Source: Gammaproteobacteria bacterium (lineage in GTDB: Bacteria > Pseudomonadota > Gammaproteobacteria > Ga0077536). From it: DNA of 64,000 bases. The DNA lies in contig JAJFJQ010000010.1 in the NCBI GenBank assembly GCA_021773835.1, positions 1 to 64,000 on the forward strand, given 5' to 3'. Below are positions 8,039-16,944 of the stretch, piece after piece (the first letter of the stretch is position 1; every line of letters begins with the position of its first letter). Below the pieces are notes generated by a model. The model did no database searches. It saw only the letters and a program-made list of their open reading frames with translations, and was not told the origin of the DNA. Position numbers and translations under genes: made by a program.

Positions 8039-9811
8039 CTATAGCGAAAACGCAAAGATCATCGCGCTCGGATTGACGTTTTCGAGTCCCGGCACCGCTT
8101 CGATCCACCACTTCGGCATGGTGCCGCCAAGACCTACGGAAAGGGCAATGTATTGCTTGCCGTCAACGGCATAGGTGATCACCGGCGCATTTAGGCCAGA
8201 ACCCGTTGGAAAGCGCCACAATTCTTCCAAGTTTTCGGCGTCATAGGCCACGACATCGCCGTCGGGTGTTGCCGTGAAGACAAGATCGCCGGCCGTCGCC
8301 AGCACCCCACTCAAAACTGGGTATTCGGTGTCGATCCGTTTTGTCATCTTGCCGGCCTTGACGTCGATCGCGACGAGGCTACCTGAGAAGCGCTCGGGAT
8401 TATGCATCCCGCCGGCAGTAAACCACTCGCGCGGAATACTCTTACCGTCGTCGTCGACCGGACTCGTGGAGGTGGCATTACAACTTTCGTTCACTGGTAT
8501 ATAGAGGATCTGTCGATTTGGGTTATAGGCCATCGGCATCCAGTTTTTCCCGCCCATAAGCCCAGGGCAAATTAAGTCGGATTTCAGTTTGTCGCGGCTG
8601 GACGCGACGCCTGCATAGTTTTGTATTTTCGCTTCGGGGTCATAGTCGAGCGGTCGCCCGCTGTCGGGATCGATGCCTTTCGTCCAGGTAATGCGTTTGA
8701 CATATGGCGTTGCATAAATGAATGAACCGTCGGCGCGGTTGATCGCGTATAGATAGCCATTGCGATCGGCGTGCAACATCATCTTATGTGACTTGTCTTT
8801 ATATTCCGTATCGACGAGCACGTGTTCATTGACGCCGTCGTAATCAAACGGATCATTGGGTGTGTATTGGAAATGAAATTTGATCTCGCCGGTGTCCGGA
8901 TCCACTGCGATCGTGCTGTTGGAAAATAAATTGTCGCCGGGTCGATAATGGCGGTCCCAATCCGGTCCCGGGTTGCCGACGCCCCAGTAGATCAAATCGA
9001 GCTCGCTATCGTATGACCCCGTTATCCACGTGGCACCGCCGCCGGTTTTGTATGCCTCGTGGTCATCAGCCCAGGTATCACCCCCGGGTTCGTCGGGGCT
9101 AGGGATGGTATGACGCCGCCAACGCCGCTTGCCTGAATTTAAATCTGTTGCCTCCAACCATCCGCGGATACCGAACTCGCCGCCGGACACACCCGTGATG
9201 ACCATATCTTTGACGATTAAAGGCGCGACGGTAATGGTCTCACCGCTTTCCGGCGCACCGATCTGTCGTTCCCATGCGATCTCGCCAGTGTCTTTTGCGG
9301 TGGCAATGAGTCGACCATCGAGCGTGTGCGAGAGCACGAGTTTGCCCCATAGGGCGACGCCTCTGTTGTTAACGCCGCAACAGGCCACTTCGCCAGCCCA
9401 ATCTTTATCCGTGCCCGGATCCATCCGCCAAACAAATTTTCCGCGCCCTTCGCCCACATCGAGTTTTGTGACGACGCCCCATCCGTCAATCGCATACATA
9501 AACCCATCTTCCACTAGCGGGGTCGCCTCAAGTCCTGCGGTCGGATGGATACCGCCGCCGTCAGTGCCGCCAAGCGCGAAGGTCCACGCAACCTTGAGAT
9601 CACCGATGTTGTCGCGATTTATTTCGGCCAGACTGGAGAAATGGTGGGCGTCGTAGGTGCCATGGTGATGCAACCAGTTATTCGGTTCATTCGCGGCACC
9701 GAGCAGACGTTCGCCGGTCGTCTCGCTGATAGTTTCACCCGCGCATACGCTGCCGGCTACGCAGAAAACGGCGGTCAATAGCAACCACCGTATAAGTTTC
9801 AGAACCATCAC
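8039..9811 (-). CDS. PQQ-dependent alcohol dehydrogenase with lanthanide-type active site
   Basis: Periplasmic quinoprotein (590 residues, signal peptide ending near VCA at 23) that oxidises alcohols and passes electrons to a cytochrome c. The eight-bladed propeller signs are present: vicinal cysteines C144-C145 (EVACCG), predicted metal ligands E212 (GGEFG) and N280 (GNPGPDW), catalytic D323, and D325 two residues later (PFDYDG). An Asp at that second position is the mark of lanthanide-dependent XoxF/ExaF-type enzymes; calcium enzymes have Ala, Ser or Thr. No cytochrome domain of its own. Its start overlaps the cytochrome c gene stop by 4 bases. Confidence 0.93.
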   Translation of the reverse strand: MMVLKLIRWLLLTAVFCVAGSVCAGETISETTGERLLGAANEPNNWLHHHGTYDAHHFSSLAEINRDNIGDLKVAWTFALGGTDGGGIHPTAGLEATPLVEDGFMYAIDGWGVVTKLDVGEGRGKFVWRMDPGTDKDWAGEVACCGVNNRGVALWGKLVLSHTLDGRLIATAKDTGEIAWERQIGAPESGETITVAPLIVKDMVITGVSGGEFGIRGWLEATDLNSGKRRWRRHTIPSPDEPGGDTWADDHEAYKTGGGATWITGSYDSELDLIYWGVGNPGPDWDRHYRPGDNLFSNSTIAVDPDTGEIKFHFQYTPNDPFDYDGVNEHVLVDTEYKDKSHKMMLHADRNGYLYAINRADGSFIYATPYVKRITWTKGIDPDSGRPLDYDPEAKIQNYAGVASSRDKLKSDLICPGLMGGKNWMPMAYNPNRQILYIPVNESCNATSTSPVDDDGKSIPREWFTAGGMHNPERFSGSLVAIDVKAGKMTKRIDTEYPVLSGVLATAGDLVFTATPDGDVVAYDAENLEELWRFPTGSGLNAPVITYAVDGKQYIALSVGLGGTMPKWWIEAVPGLENVNPSAMIFAFSL

Positions 9812-10335
9812 TTTTTCTCTCCGTTTAATTGCGCTTGCGCCATGAGTTTGCAGCGCCTAGCGTCGGCGCCCCAGAATGCGACGCAATCATCATAACCCGG
9901 TGTACCGCGGCCTTGGATATCCGTTTGGATGTAATCGACGACCGCGCCGATATCGCGATCGGACAGAAAATAACGCGCACGCGGCGGTGTTGCATCGCCG
10001 AGGGACGCCGAATTCGATCCATAACACTCGCGGTTGGATCCCTTATAAGCCTTGCGATAATGATAAGGCATGTCTGTTGCCGGCCGACCACAGCGGATCA
10101 CTAAGATCAGCGCCTCGCGACTCAACGGCGTGTCACGTAGTGACAACGCTAACCCACCGTAGCTGCCACCGCCGCCGCCGTGCCATTTATGGCAACCAAC
10201 GCAGTTCGCTTTTTTGTAGACGGATTTACCGAGACCCGCATTCGGTTCAGCATGGATTGGCGAGGCCATGAACAACACATACAGTGAGAGTGCGAGCCTT
10301 AAGCGCACGGGCAAATGTTTTAGCAGATTAATCAC
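9808..10335 (-). CDS. Periplasmic c-type cytochrome, partner of the PQQ dehydrogenase
   Basis: 175 residues with a signal peptide (cleavage near IHA-EP, about residue 29), one haem site C-x2-C-H (NCVGCHKWHG) and a probable axial methionine in ATDMPYHYR. A Gly-rich loop follows the haem site, and the tail has two further Cys-containing segments (DDCVAF, ARRCKL). Overlap ATGA with the PQQ dehydrogenase start means translational coupling; it is very likely the electron acceptor of the adjacent quinoproteins. The cytochrome-PQQ fusion gene lies 56 bases upstream on the same strand. Confidence 0.9.
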   Translation of the reverse strand: MINLLKHLPVRLRLALSLYVLFMASPIHAEPNAGLGKSVYKKANCVGCHKWHGGGGGSYGGLALSLRDTPLSREALILVIRCGRPATDMPYHYRKAYKGSNRECYGSNSASLGDATPPRARYFLSDRDIGAVVDYIQTDIQGRGTPGYDDCVAFWGADARRCKLMAQAQLNGEKK

Positions 10336-10391
10336 GGGATCGGGTAGGCGTCCTTGTCACCACAATACTATCTTGGCAATTCACTCTCACC

Positions 10392-12542
10392 TTAGTGCGG
10401 CAGTTCAAACACATAGATCTGATTGCCACCACTAGGTTGATGGATGTCAGGGCTTTGCGCCGTGGTGAGCAATTTTAGAACGCCGAGCCCCGCCTGCACG
10501 GCGATATATTGGCGGCCATTAACGGCATACGACACCGGGTAACCATGGAGTCCCGCGCCGAGACGCGTTTGCCACACGAGTTTTCCGTCGGCGGTGTCAA
10601 ATGCCTTCAAGTATCGATCGAGATCGCCAATAAACGTCAATCCACCGGCCGTATTCAACGCTGCAGTGACAAACATCGCGCGCTGCGTATGATGCCAGCG
10701 TTCGGTCATCGTGTTGATATCCCAGGCCGCTAGCCGCCCGAGCTTGCCGTTCGCTCCCGGCATCTCATAGACCCGCGACTCGCCGCCAAAACCACCCATA
10801 CCTTCGGTCATTTCAACCTCACGCCCGACCATGTCCACACAGAGTTGAAACATCGGAAAGACTACCGCGCGAGTCGCGGGACTATACGCCGCCGACTGCC
10901 AGTTATGGCCGCCGTAAATACTTGGGCATACGGATACCGGATCACCGATCTTGGCGTCGATAATGTCCTGGCGGTAGTGCAGCCGACCAGTGCTGCGATT
11001 GAGTGGTAGAAACAAGTTTTGATAAATCGTCTCGGTAAAATCGACAAACTTTCCGGTCGCGCGCTCAAGCTTCCACAAGATGCCATCTTTACCGACCGTA
11101 ACCATGAATTGGCGATCATCAAGATCGACCAACACCCGCTCAAAGCTGCTTTCCATATCCAAGGTTTCACCGGGTATGTGCTGGTAATGCCATACGATAC
11201 GGCCGGATTTCGGTTCGATTGCCAAGGTGGAATTCGTGTACAGCGCCGCGTCCAAGGGTGACATACCACGGCTCGCCGCGACCCACGGCTTGGCCTGGGC
11301 GGTGCCAATAAAGAAAAGCTTTAATTTGGGATCATACGTGCCAGGCATCCACGTGTCGCCACCGGCACGCAACTCGAACGGGATATCGCCCCAGGTGGCA
11401 TCGTTGGGATCATCGGGCAACGCTATCGTCGAGGTACGCCACAACTCTTTCCCAGTATCGGGATCGTGGCCTGTGATAAAGCAACCGCCTTTTTTGTAGC
11501 GCTCGCAACCGTTGATCCCGCTGATGAGCACGCCATCACCGACCACCGGACCAGAGGTATGGGTGTAACCCTGTTTATAGTCCGCCTTCACCGTACGCCA
11601 CAGCTCATCGCCAGTGCGTGCGTCGAGCGCAACGAGCGCGGCATCGTAGGTGGCGAGAAACACCTTATCGCCGTAGAGCGCGATATTCTTCGTAGGCCCA
11701 CCTAGGGTTTGAGATTCTGGCGGATAATCGTAGACATACTCCCAGATGAGATCGCCGGTGGCAGCGTCCAATGCCTGGATCACATTCTGCGGGTGGGTGA
11801 GAAACATTACGCCGTTGTGTACCAACGGGGTACCTTGGTTACTGCCCTCGCGCATCGTAAGCGACCAGGCCAGGGTGAGTTGTTTTACATTGTCGCGATC
11901 GATTTGATCGAGCGGGCTATAGCCTTGGCCATCTTGGGTGCGGCGCCAACTCAGCCACGCGCCCGCAGGTGGTGCGGCGAGCATGGCATCGGTAACCGGT
12001 TCGTAGTTGTCAATAGTGCGATTGACGAAACCCCGCGCCTTGTTCGCCTGATCGGCGATGACGCCGGCGTCCGACCAACTTTGGAAAATAATCGGTCCAG
12101 TGTTTTCAGCAGCCTCACGTGCCGCCGCCGCATCCCACGCGTCACCTTGAACCGCAACGCCAATGATCAGGCCGGTGTTGGGCGCAAGCTCCGTGTCGCC
12201 GGCCGCGGCCCCGTTCACTCTTAAGATGTGCGCGGTGATCGCCGTATTCACCGAAGGCTTCAACGAGTTCGGTGCGCCGGCCGGCATCTCTTCACGGATC
12301 AGCGTCTCCAAACTTGCGATCGTTTCGTTTCCCCATTTGGCAAGGAAACTGGGTCCGGCGAGTGCTGCGCCATGTCCAGTTCCGCTGAGCGCCAGGTGAT
12401 GACATTCGCCGCAGTGTTTGTCGTAGTTCAATTTTCCGTTCGCAGCCTGCTGCTCGGTATAGAGCCCCTCGAGCGCAGATACTTGCGCGGCGAACATGAC
12501 AGCCGCGATAAGCGGTGCGGCGATACGAAGTTGATAGACCAT
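10392..12542 (-). CDS. Quinoprotein dehydrogenase with N-terminal cytochrome c domain
   Basis: About 716 residues. Signal peptide MVYQLRIAAPLIAAVMFAAQ, then a cytochrome c domain (haem site HCGECHH near residue 43), then a PQQ propeller with tryptophan-docking repeats such as GDLIWEYVYDYPPE and GDELWRTVKAD. The usual vicinal cysteines are absent (the position reads GGPTKNIALYG), and the catalytic aspartate is followed at +2 by Glu (TLDMESS) rather than Asp. I chose the ATG at 12542 because it opens the signal peptide; the frame stays open upstream to 12650. First gene of the quinoprotein operon, divergent from the MBL gene. Confidence 0.87.
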   Translation of the reverse strand: MVYQLRIAAPLIAAVMFAAQVSALEGLYTEQQAANGKLNYDKHCGECHHLALSGTGHGAALAGPSFLAKWGNETIASLETLIREEMPAGAPNSLKPSVNTAITAHILRVNGAAAGDTELAPNTGLIIGVAVQGDAWDAAAAREAAENTGPIIFQSWSDAGVIADQANKARGFVNRTIDNYEPVTDAMLAAPPAGAWLSWRRTQDGQGYSPLDQIDRDNVKQLTLAWSLTMREGSNQGTPLVHNGVMFLTHPQNVIQALDAATGDLIWEYVYDYPPESQTLGGPTKNIALYGDKVFLATYDAALVALDARTGDELWRTVKADYKQGYTHTSGPVVGDGVLISGINGCERYKKGGCFITGHDPDTGKELWRTSTIALPDDPNDATWGDIPFELRAGGDTWMPGTYDPKLKLFFIGTAQAKPWVAASRGMSPLDAALYTNSTLAIEPKSGRIVWHYQHIPGETLDMESSFERVLVDLDDRQFMVTVGKDGILWKLERATGKFVDFTETIYQNLFLPLNRSTGRLHYRQDIIDAKIGDPVSVCPSIYGGHNWQSAAYSPATRAVVFPMFQLCVDMVGREVEMTEGMGGFGGESRVYEMPGANGKLGRLAAWDINTMTERWHHTQRAMFVTAALNTAGGLTFIGDLDRYLKAFDTADGKLVWQTRLGAGLHGYPVSYAVNGRQYIAVQAGLGVLKLLTTAQSPDIHQPSGGNQIYVFELPH

Positions 12543-12762
12543 GATGGGATCCGCGCAGGGGGTTTCACTCAGTTTACCTAAAATTCTAAGGCGAAACAGA
12601 ATGCCGCTAGGTCGGCGAGGCTCCTGAGCGGCGAACTTTCGCTTCGGCAAGTTCGCAAATGCTACGCACTATTTGATGCAACTCGTACATCGCACTCCCG
12701 CGCAAGACACAACTTTTGCGCCCGCCTTATACTAATATTTAATTCCAACAGCGAGTACCACC

Positions 12763-13821
12763 ATGACCTCGAACGCATCTGCTGCCGACACTGTCGAACT
12801 CGACGCGCTGGAACTGCTCGTCGTGATGGACAATGAGACCGACACGCTGTCCAGCGTCGATGAAGGAATACCGCAGATACCTGAGGTCGTACATCTCGCG
12901 GCGCGCACGCCACCCTCTCGACACTTCGAGGGTCACGAGTGCAAGACCGTTTTGGACCAGATGTGCTGCGGATGCCATGGCCTTTCCGTCTTAGTAACGG
13001 GGCGGTGCAAGGACGTTGAGCATACTGTCCTGTTCGATGTCGGCCCGTACCCACAGTATTGGCTCGACAACGCCGAGCGTCTGAATATCGATCTTGCAAA
13101 GATCGAATGTTTGTTTCTTTCGCATTGGCACTTCGATCATAGTGGCGGCTTTCCCGAAGTCATCGCCGCCATCAGTAGCGCGCGCGCCAAGGCTGGTTTA
13201 GCGGAGCCCTTGATCGTTGATTTACATCCGGACCGTCCGGATCAACGCGGGGTAATGCTGCCGAGCGGGGTAATGATACTGCTACCAGTGGAGCCGGCAT
13301 TCGATGAGATGAGTCGTAGCGGCGGCAAGATCGCGACGCATGCCGAAGCCCACACCTTGTGTGACGGTTTTTTCTACGCCAGCGGCGCAATCGAACGCGT
13401 AACGACCTATGAAACCGGCCTGCACGGACACCATTCGTTCTATGGCGAGGCCGGCGCGCCGGATCCCTTGATCATGGACGAACGGTATTTGCTTGCGCAG
13501 GTACGTGGGCGCGGGATCTCCGTGTTATCGGCGTGTTCCCATGCCGGTATCGTGAATGCCTGTTTGAGCGCGAAAGCGGCGTTTGGGACGGTCCCGATCG
13601 ATGTCGTACTGGGTGGCTATCACCTGGCCGGCAAAGTGATGGAGGAGCGCATCGAAGAGACGATTGCCGATCTCAATACGCTGGTGCAACCCCGCGTCGT
13701 TGCACCCGGGCACTGTACCGGTTGGCGCGCCAAAGCGCGCTTAGCGGATACCTTTGCCCCAGGTCGTTATGCGCCAAGCGTCGTCGGCACGATGTATCGC
13801 CTACAGGCCGCAGCGGAGTGA
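12763..13821 (+). CDS. MBL-fold metallohydrolase, COG1237-like
   Basis: 352 residues. The metallo-beta-lactamase motif H121-x-H123-x-D125-H126 (SHWHFDHSGG) gives a two-metal site; later conserved pieces are SACSHAGIVNA and GGYHLAG, both typical of the COG1237 group related to the dihydropterin-type methyltransferase-associated MBL proteins. The N-terminal 50 residues are extra and precede a Cys-rich stretch (DQMCCGCHG). Reaction unknown: the family includes hydrolases and oxygen-reacting enzymes. It is transcribed away from the quinoprotein operon, with 220 bp between. Confidence 0.83.
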   Translation: MTSNASAADTVELDALELLVVMDNETDTLSSVDEGIPQIPEVVHLAARTPPSRHFEGHECKTVLDQMCCGCHGLSVLVTGRCKDVEHTVLFDVGPYPQYWLDNAERLNIDLAKIECLFLSHWHFDHSGGFPEVIAAISSARAKAGLAEPLIVDLHPDRPDQRGVMLPSGVMILLPVEPAFDEMSRSGGKIATHAEAHTLCDGFFYASGAIERVTTYETGLHGHHSFYGEAGAPDPLIMDERYLLAQVRGRGISVLSACSHAGIVNACLSAKAAFGTVPIDVVLGGYHLAGKVMEERIEETIADLNTLVQPRVVAPGHCTGWRAKARLADTFAPGRYAPSVVGTMYRLQAAAE

Positions 13822-13842
13822 CAGCTTATTGTTTATGGAAAT

Positions 13843-13900
13843 ACTATCGATCCACCAAATTGCTGAACCAGCAATACCAGTTGTCCGGCCCATCGATAGT
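13843..13900. repeat. Nested inverted repeats (cruciform-like) between two genes
   Basis: ACTATCGAT (13843-13851) is the reverse complement of ATCGATAGT (13892-13900), and inside this pair lies a second perfect hairpin TTGCTG-AAC-CAGCAA (13860-13874). The element lies 21 bases after the MBL gene stop and 80 bases ahead of the next start codon. It could end the MBL transcript or act as a leader structure for the hydrolase; no T-run follows. Confidence 0.6.
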
Positions 13901-13980
13901 CATCCTTGTCCCAGCATCGAAGGGGGCGCTAAGCTCTCGGAAAGAAGCCATAAAAAACCAATTTGGGGGGACGGCACACA

Positions 13981-14790
13981 GTGAACGCGACCAGCACGCA
14001 GGCCGGCGGGGAACCGATCCCTACCCGTTTTAAACTGCACGATTGTGAAATCGTTATGCGCCGTAAAGGGGCGGGCAAAACCTTGGTGTTCTTGCACGGT
14101 GCGAGCGGCGGCAGCGCCTGGCTGCCCTTCATGGAAACGCTGTCTCGCTCCTATGACCTTATCGTGCCCGAACATCCCGGATACGGCGCATCCGACGACC
14201 CCGACTGGCTGGAGCGCATCGAAGACCTCGCGTATTTCTATCTAGATTTCCTCAAGGCCCTCGACCTCTCCGAGGTTCACCTGATGGGGCTGTCCTTGGG
14301 CGGCTGGATTGCGGCGGAATTGGCGATCCGCGACACATCGCGCCTCGCGAGCCTTACCCTGGTAGACGCCGCCGGAAACTTTATCGAAGGTGCCGAGAGT
14401 GTCGACATCTTCCTGCTGACTCCCGAGGAGCGGTTCCGCGCCACCTATTACGATCAGGACCTAGCCTTGTCTGAAATGGAACGCCTGATGACCCCCGAGA
14501 ACGCGGACACAGCCATCAAGAACAACTTCACGACCGCCAAGCTCGTCTGGCAACCGCGTGCCTACAACCCCGCCATGCTCAAATGGTTGAAGCGCATAGA
14601 GCTGCCAACTTTAGTGATCTGGGGCGCCAACGACCGGGCGTTCGGACCTGAATATGCCGACAGCTATCAAGCATTGATTCCCGGTGCGGAGAAAGTCGTC
14701 ATCCCGGCGTGCGGCCACGTACCCAACGTTGAGAAACCGACGGAATTTATCGCCGCCGTCGATGATTTCATCGCGCGGGTGCCCACATGA
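13981..14790 (+). CDS. Alpha/beta hydrolase
   Basis: 269 residues. Oxyanion motif FLHGASGG, nucleophile S105 in GLSLGG, acid in WGANDRAFGPEYAD, histidine in CGHVPNVEKP near the end: a complete Ser-Asp-His triad as in meta-cleavage product hydrolases and haloalkane-like esterases. Start taken as GTG at 13981 because GGGGGGA lies at an ideal distance before it; a TTG at 13963 is inside that site. It overlaps the following luciferase-like gene by 4 bases, so both probably act in one pathway, hydrolase and monooxygenase together. Substrate unknown. Confidence 0.88.
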   Translation: MNATSTQAGGEPIPTRFKLHDCEIVMRRKGAGKTLVFLHGASGGSAWLPFMETLSRSYDLIVPEHPGYGASDDPDWLERIEDLAYFYLDFLKALDLSEVHLMGLSLGGWIAAELAIRDTSRLASLTLVDAAGNFIEGAESVDIFLLTPEERFRATYYDQDLALSEMERLMTPENADTAIKNNFTTAKLVWQPRAYNPAMLKWLKRIELPTLVIWGANDRAFGPEYADSYQALIPGAEKVVIPACGHVPNVEKPTEFIAAVDDFIARVPT

Positions 14791-15923
14791 AATTCTATAA
14801 CTTCCACCTAATGCCCTACGCTGACGTCGATCTCGACGCCATCGATAAAAACGGCACCGCCTGGATCAGTTTCTCCAACTCAAATTTCGACCCGATCAAG
14901 GGCGCTGCGCTTTACAACCGGTATCTCGACGAAATGGCATATTCGGACCAACTGGGTTTCGATGGCGTGATCGTCAACGAACACCATCAGACCGCCTATG
15001 GCCTGATGCCGGTTCCGGCGGTACTGGCAGGCGCGCTGTCGCGGACTGTGAAAAACGGCAAGATCGGTGTGTTGGGCCGGGCCCTACCTTTGGTCAACAA
15101 CCCGCTCACCATCGCCGAGGAATACGCCATCCTCGACAACCTCACCGAGGGCCGCCTGATTGCGGGCTTCGTCCGCGGCATCGGCGCTGAATACCATTCC
15201 ATGGGGATCAACCCGGCGCACTCCAAGGACCGGTTCAACGAAGCCCACGACCTGATCATCCGCGCCTGGACCGAGCCGGGACCGTTCGAGTTTGTCGGCA
15301 AGCACTATCACTTCAAATACGTCAATCCCTGGCCCCTGCCCTATCAGCAACCGCATCCGCCGATCTGGGTCCCGTCGCAAGGGTCCAGCGACACCGTCGA
15401 GTGGGCGGCTCGCATGAAATACACCTATTGTCAGACCCTGAGTCCGATCAAGTCGGTGGCGAAGGTGTTCGATGGATACCGCGCAGCCGCGGAAAAATCC
15501 GGCTACACCGCATCACCGGATCAATTGGCCTGGTCCATGTCGATGTTCATCGCCGAGACTGACGCAAAAGCGCGCGCGATGGCCAAGCCCCACATCGAAG
15601 CGTTAGTCAACCAGTTGCTCAGCATCCCGCTCCAGATGCTACTGCCGCCCGGATACACGAGCCCCGAGTCCCTCAAGAAGATCGCCGCATCTGGCGTAGT
15701 GGGACACCACAAAACTATCGACGATCTGATCGAGGAAGGCGTGGTGATCATCGGCAGCCCGGAAACCGCCCGCGAAAAACTGGAAGAATTTTCGACACTG
15801 GCGGGCTTCGGCAGCATTCTGGTCAAGACCCAGTTCGGCACCATGCCGACCGCAATGGCCCGCGACAACATCGCAGCCATCGCACGCGAGATCCTACCCA
15901 AATTCCAGGGCCGAGACGGTTAA
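14787..15923 (+). CDS. LLM-class flavin-dependent oxidoreductase (1)
   Basis: 378-residue member of the bacterial luciferase-like monooxygenase family, TIM-barrel enzymes that use reduced FMN or F420. Recognisable blocks: GFDGVIVNEHHQTAYG, GRALPLVNNPLTIAEEYAILDNLTEGRLIAGFVRGIGAEY, and HPPIWVPSQGS. The NEHH pattern and length match alkanal/alkane-type group members. Coupled by 4-base overlap to the upstream alpha/beta hydrolase; a flavin reductase is not nearby. Substrate unknown. Confidence 0.9.
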   Translation: MKFYNFHLMPYADVDLDAIDKNGTAWISFSNSNFDPIKGAALYNRYLDEMAYSDQLGFDGVIVNEHHQTAYGLMPVPAVLAGALSRTVKNGKIGVLGRALPLVNNPLTIAEEYAILDNLTEGRLIAGFVRGIGAEYHSMGINPAHSKDRFNEAHDLIIRAWTEPGPFEFVGKHYHFKYVNPWPLPYQQPHPPIWVPSQGSSDTVEWAARMKYTYCQTLSPIKSVAKVFDGYRAAAEKSGYTASPDQLAWSMSMFIAETDAKARAMAKPHIEALVNQLLSIPLQMLLPPGYTSPESLKKIAASGVVGHHKTIDDLIEEGVVIIGSPETAREKLEEFSTLAGFGSILVKTQFGTMPTAMARDNIAAIAREILPKFQGRDG

Positions 15924-16103
15924 CGGCGCGACCGTATCGGAAATCGTTTTCGGTGATCGGAAACCGACAATGGGTCCATGGCTGTCATTACCCTATCGCG
16001 GGACATGAATGCCCGTAATAAAATTCCAACGACCAAAACAGATTATAGAAATACCTTGTCGGCGAAGGTGGCGGGCTGACCAGATCAGTGCAGGAGTTTT
16101 GTC

Positions 16104-16886
16104 ATGCTTGAAGCAATGCATTATGTCGATCGAGGCCACGGTCAGCCGGTAGTTTTCAGCCATGGCACATTGATGGATTGGTCAATGTTTAACCCGCAAC
16201 TGGCTGCTCTTGAAGACCGCTACCGCGTGCTGGCCTACAATCATCGCGCACGCACGGCCGATTACAATTCGCCTTATAAGCTCGATGATTTAGTCGAAGA
16301 TTGTCGCGCCTTTCTAGACCAATTAGAGATCAACAAGTGTGTATTGGCGGGCATGTCCATGGGCGGCTTCATGGCGTTGGAATTCGCACTTCGTTATCCG
16401 GAACGACTGAACGGACTGATCCTCATCGCAACCTACGCGGGCGCCTACTCGGACGAGGAGCGCCAGCAGTATGGTGAAGCCTTTGCTGCGCTAAATACTG
16501 ATGGCCTGGTACCTCGGCCGTTCGCCGAGTGGGTTGCCGGTCTTTGTTTCGGCCCAAGCACCCACGCCGACAACCCCGCACTCATTTCGAAATGGATGGA
16601 CAAGTGGTGCGAAATACCGGCGCGCTCAGTCTACCGCGAAGCGAATTCATGGTTAGACAAACGCGACCTGACGGCAGAGCTCGAAGGTCTGTCGATTCCA
16701 AGCCTGATTGTGCATGGGCAAGAGGACGCCGTGCTGCCGCTGGCGCATGCGGCGCAACCGATGGCAGATGGTTTGTCTGACGTCGCCATGTCACCAGTCC
16801 CTAGGGCCGGCCATACCGTCAATCTGGAACAGCCGGAAACTGTCAATGTTGCTATTGATCAATTCTTGCGTAGTCGGATCGCCTAA
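16104..16886 (+). CDS. Alpha/beta hydrolase
   Basis: 260 residues, start supported by AGGAG seven bases before the ATG. Oxyanion motif VFSHGT, nucleophile S85 in GMSMGG, acid in HGQEDAVLP, histidine in RAGHTVNLEQP. Complete triad; cap region is short, as in enol-lactonase- or esterase-like members. Stands alone on the plus strand, 180 bp after the luciferase-like gene and convergent with the sulfite reduction operon. Not the same as the 5.2-kb hydrolase but of the same broad type. Confidence 0.87.
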   Translation: MLEAMHYVDRGHGQPVVFSHGTLMDWSMFNPQLAALEDRYRVLAYNHRARTADYNSPYKLDDLVEDCRAFLDQLEINKCVLAGMSMGGFMALEFALRYPERLNGLILIATYAGAYSDEERQQYGEAFAALNTDGLVPRPFAEWVAGLCFGPSTHADNPALISKWMDKWCEIPARSVYREANSWLDKRDLTAELEGLSIPSLIVHGQEDAVLPLAHAAQPMADGLSDVAMSPVPRAGHTVNLEQPETVNVAIDQFLRSRIA

Positions 16887-16944
16887 TACGGATCTAATTT
16901 AGACGCCTTTCTAAAGAACGACTGCGGAGAACGTAGGATAGGCG

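Noticed and set aside
10392-12542. Lanthanide use by the N-terminal cytochrome-PQQ fusion
   Set aside because: The +2 residue is Glu rather than Asp and the vicinal cysteines are missing, so the signature is not met; kept only as an unusual variant.
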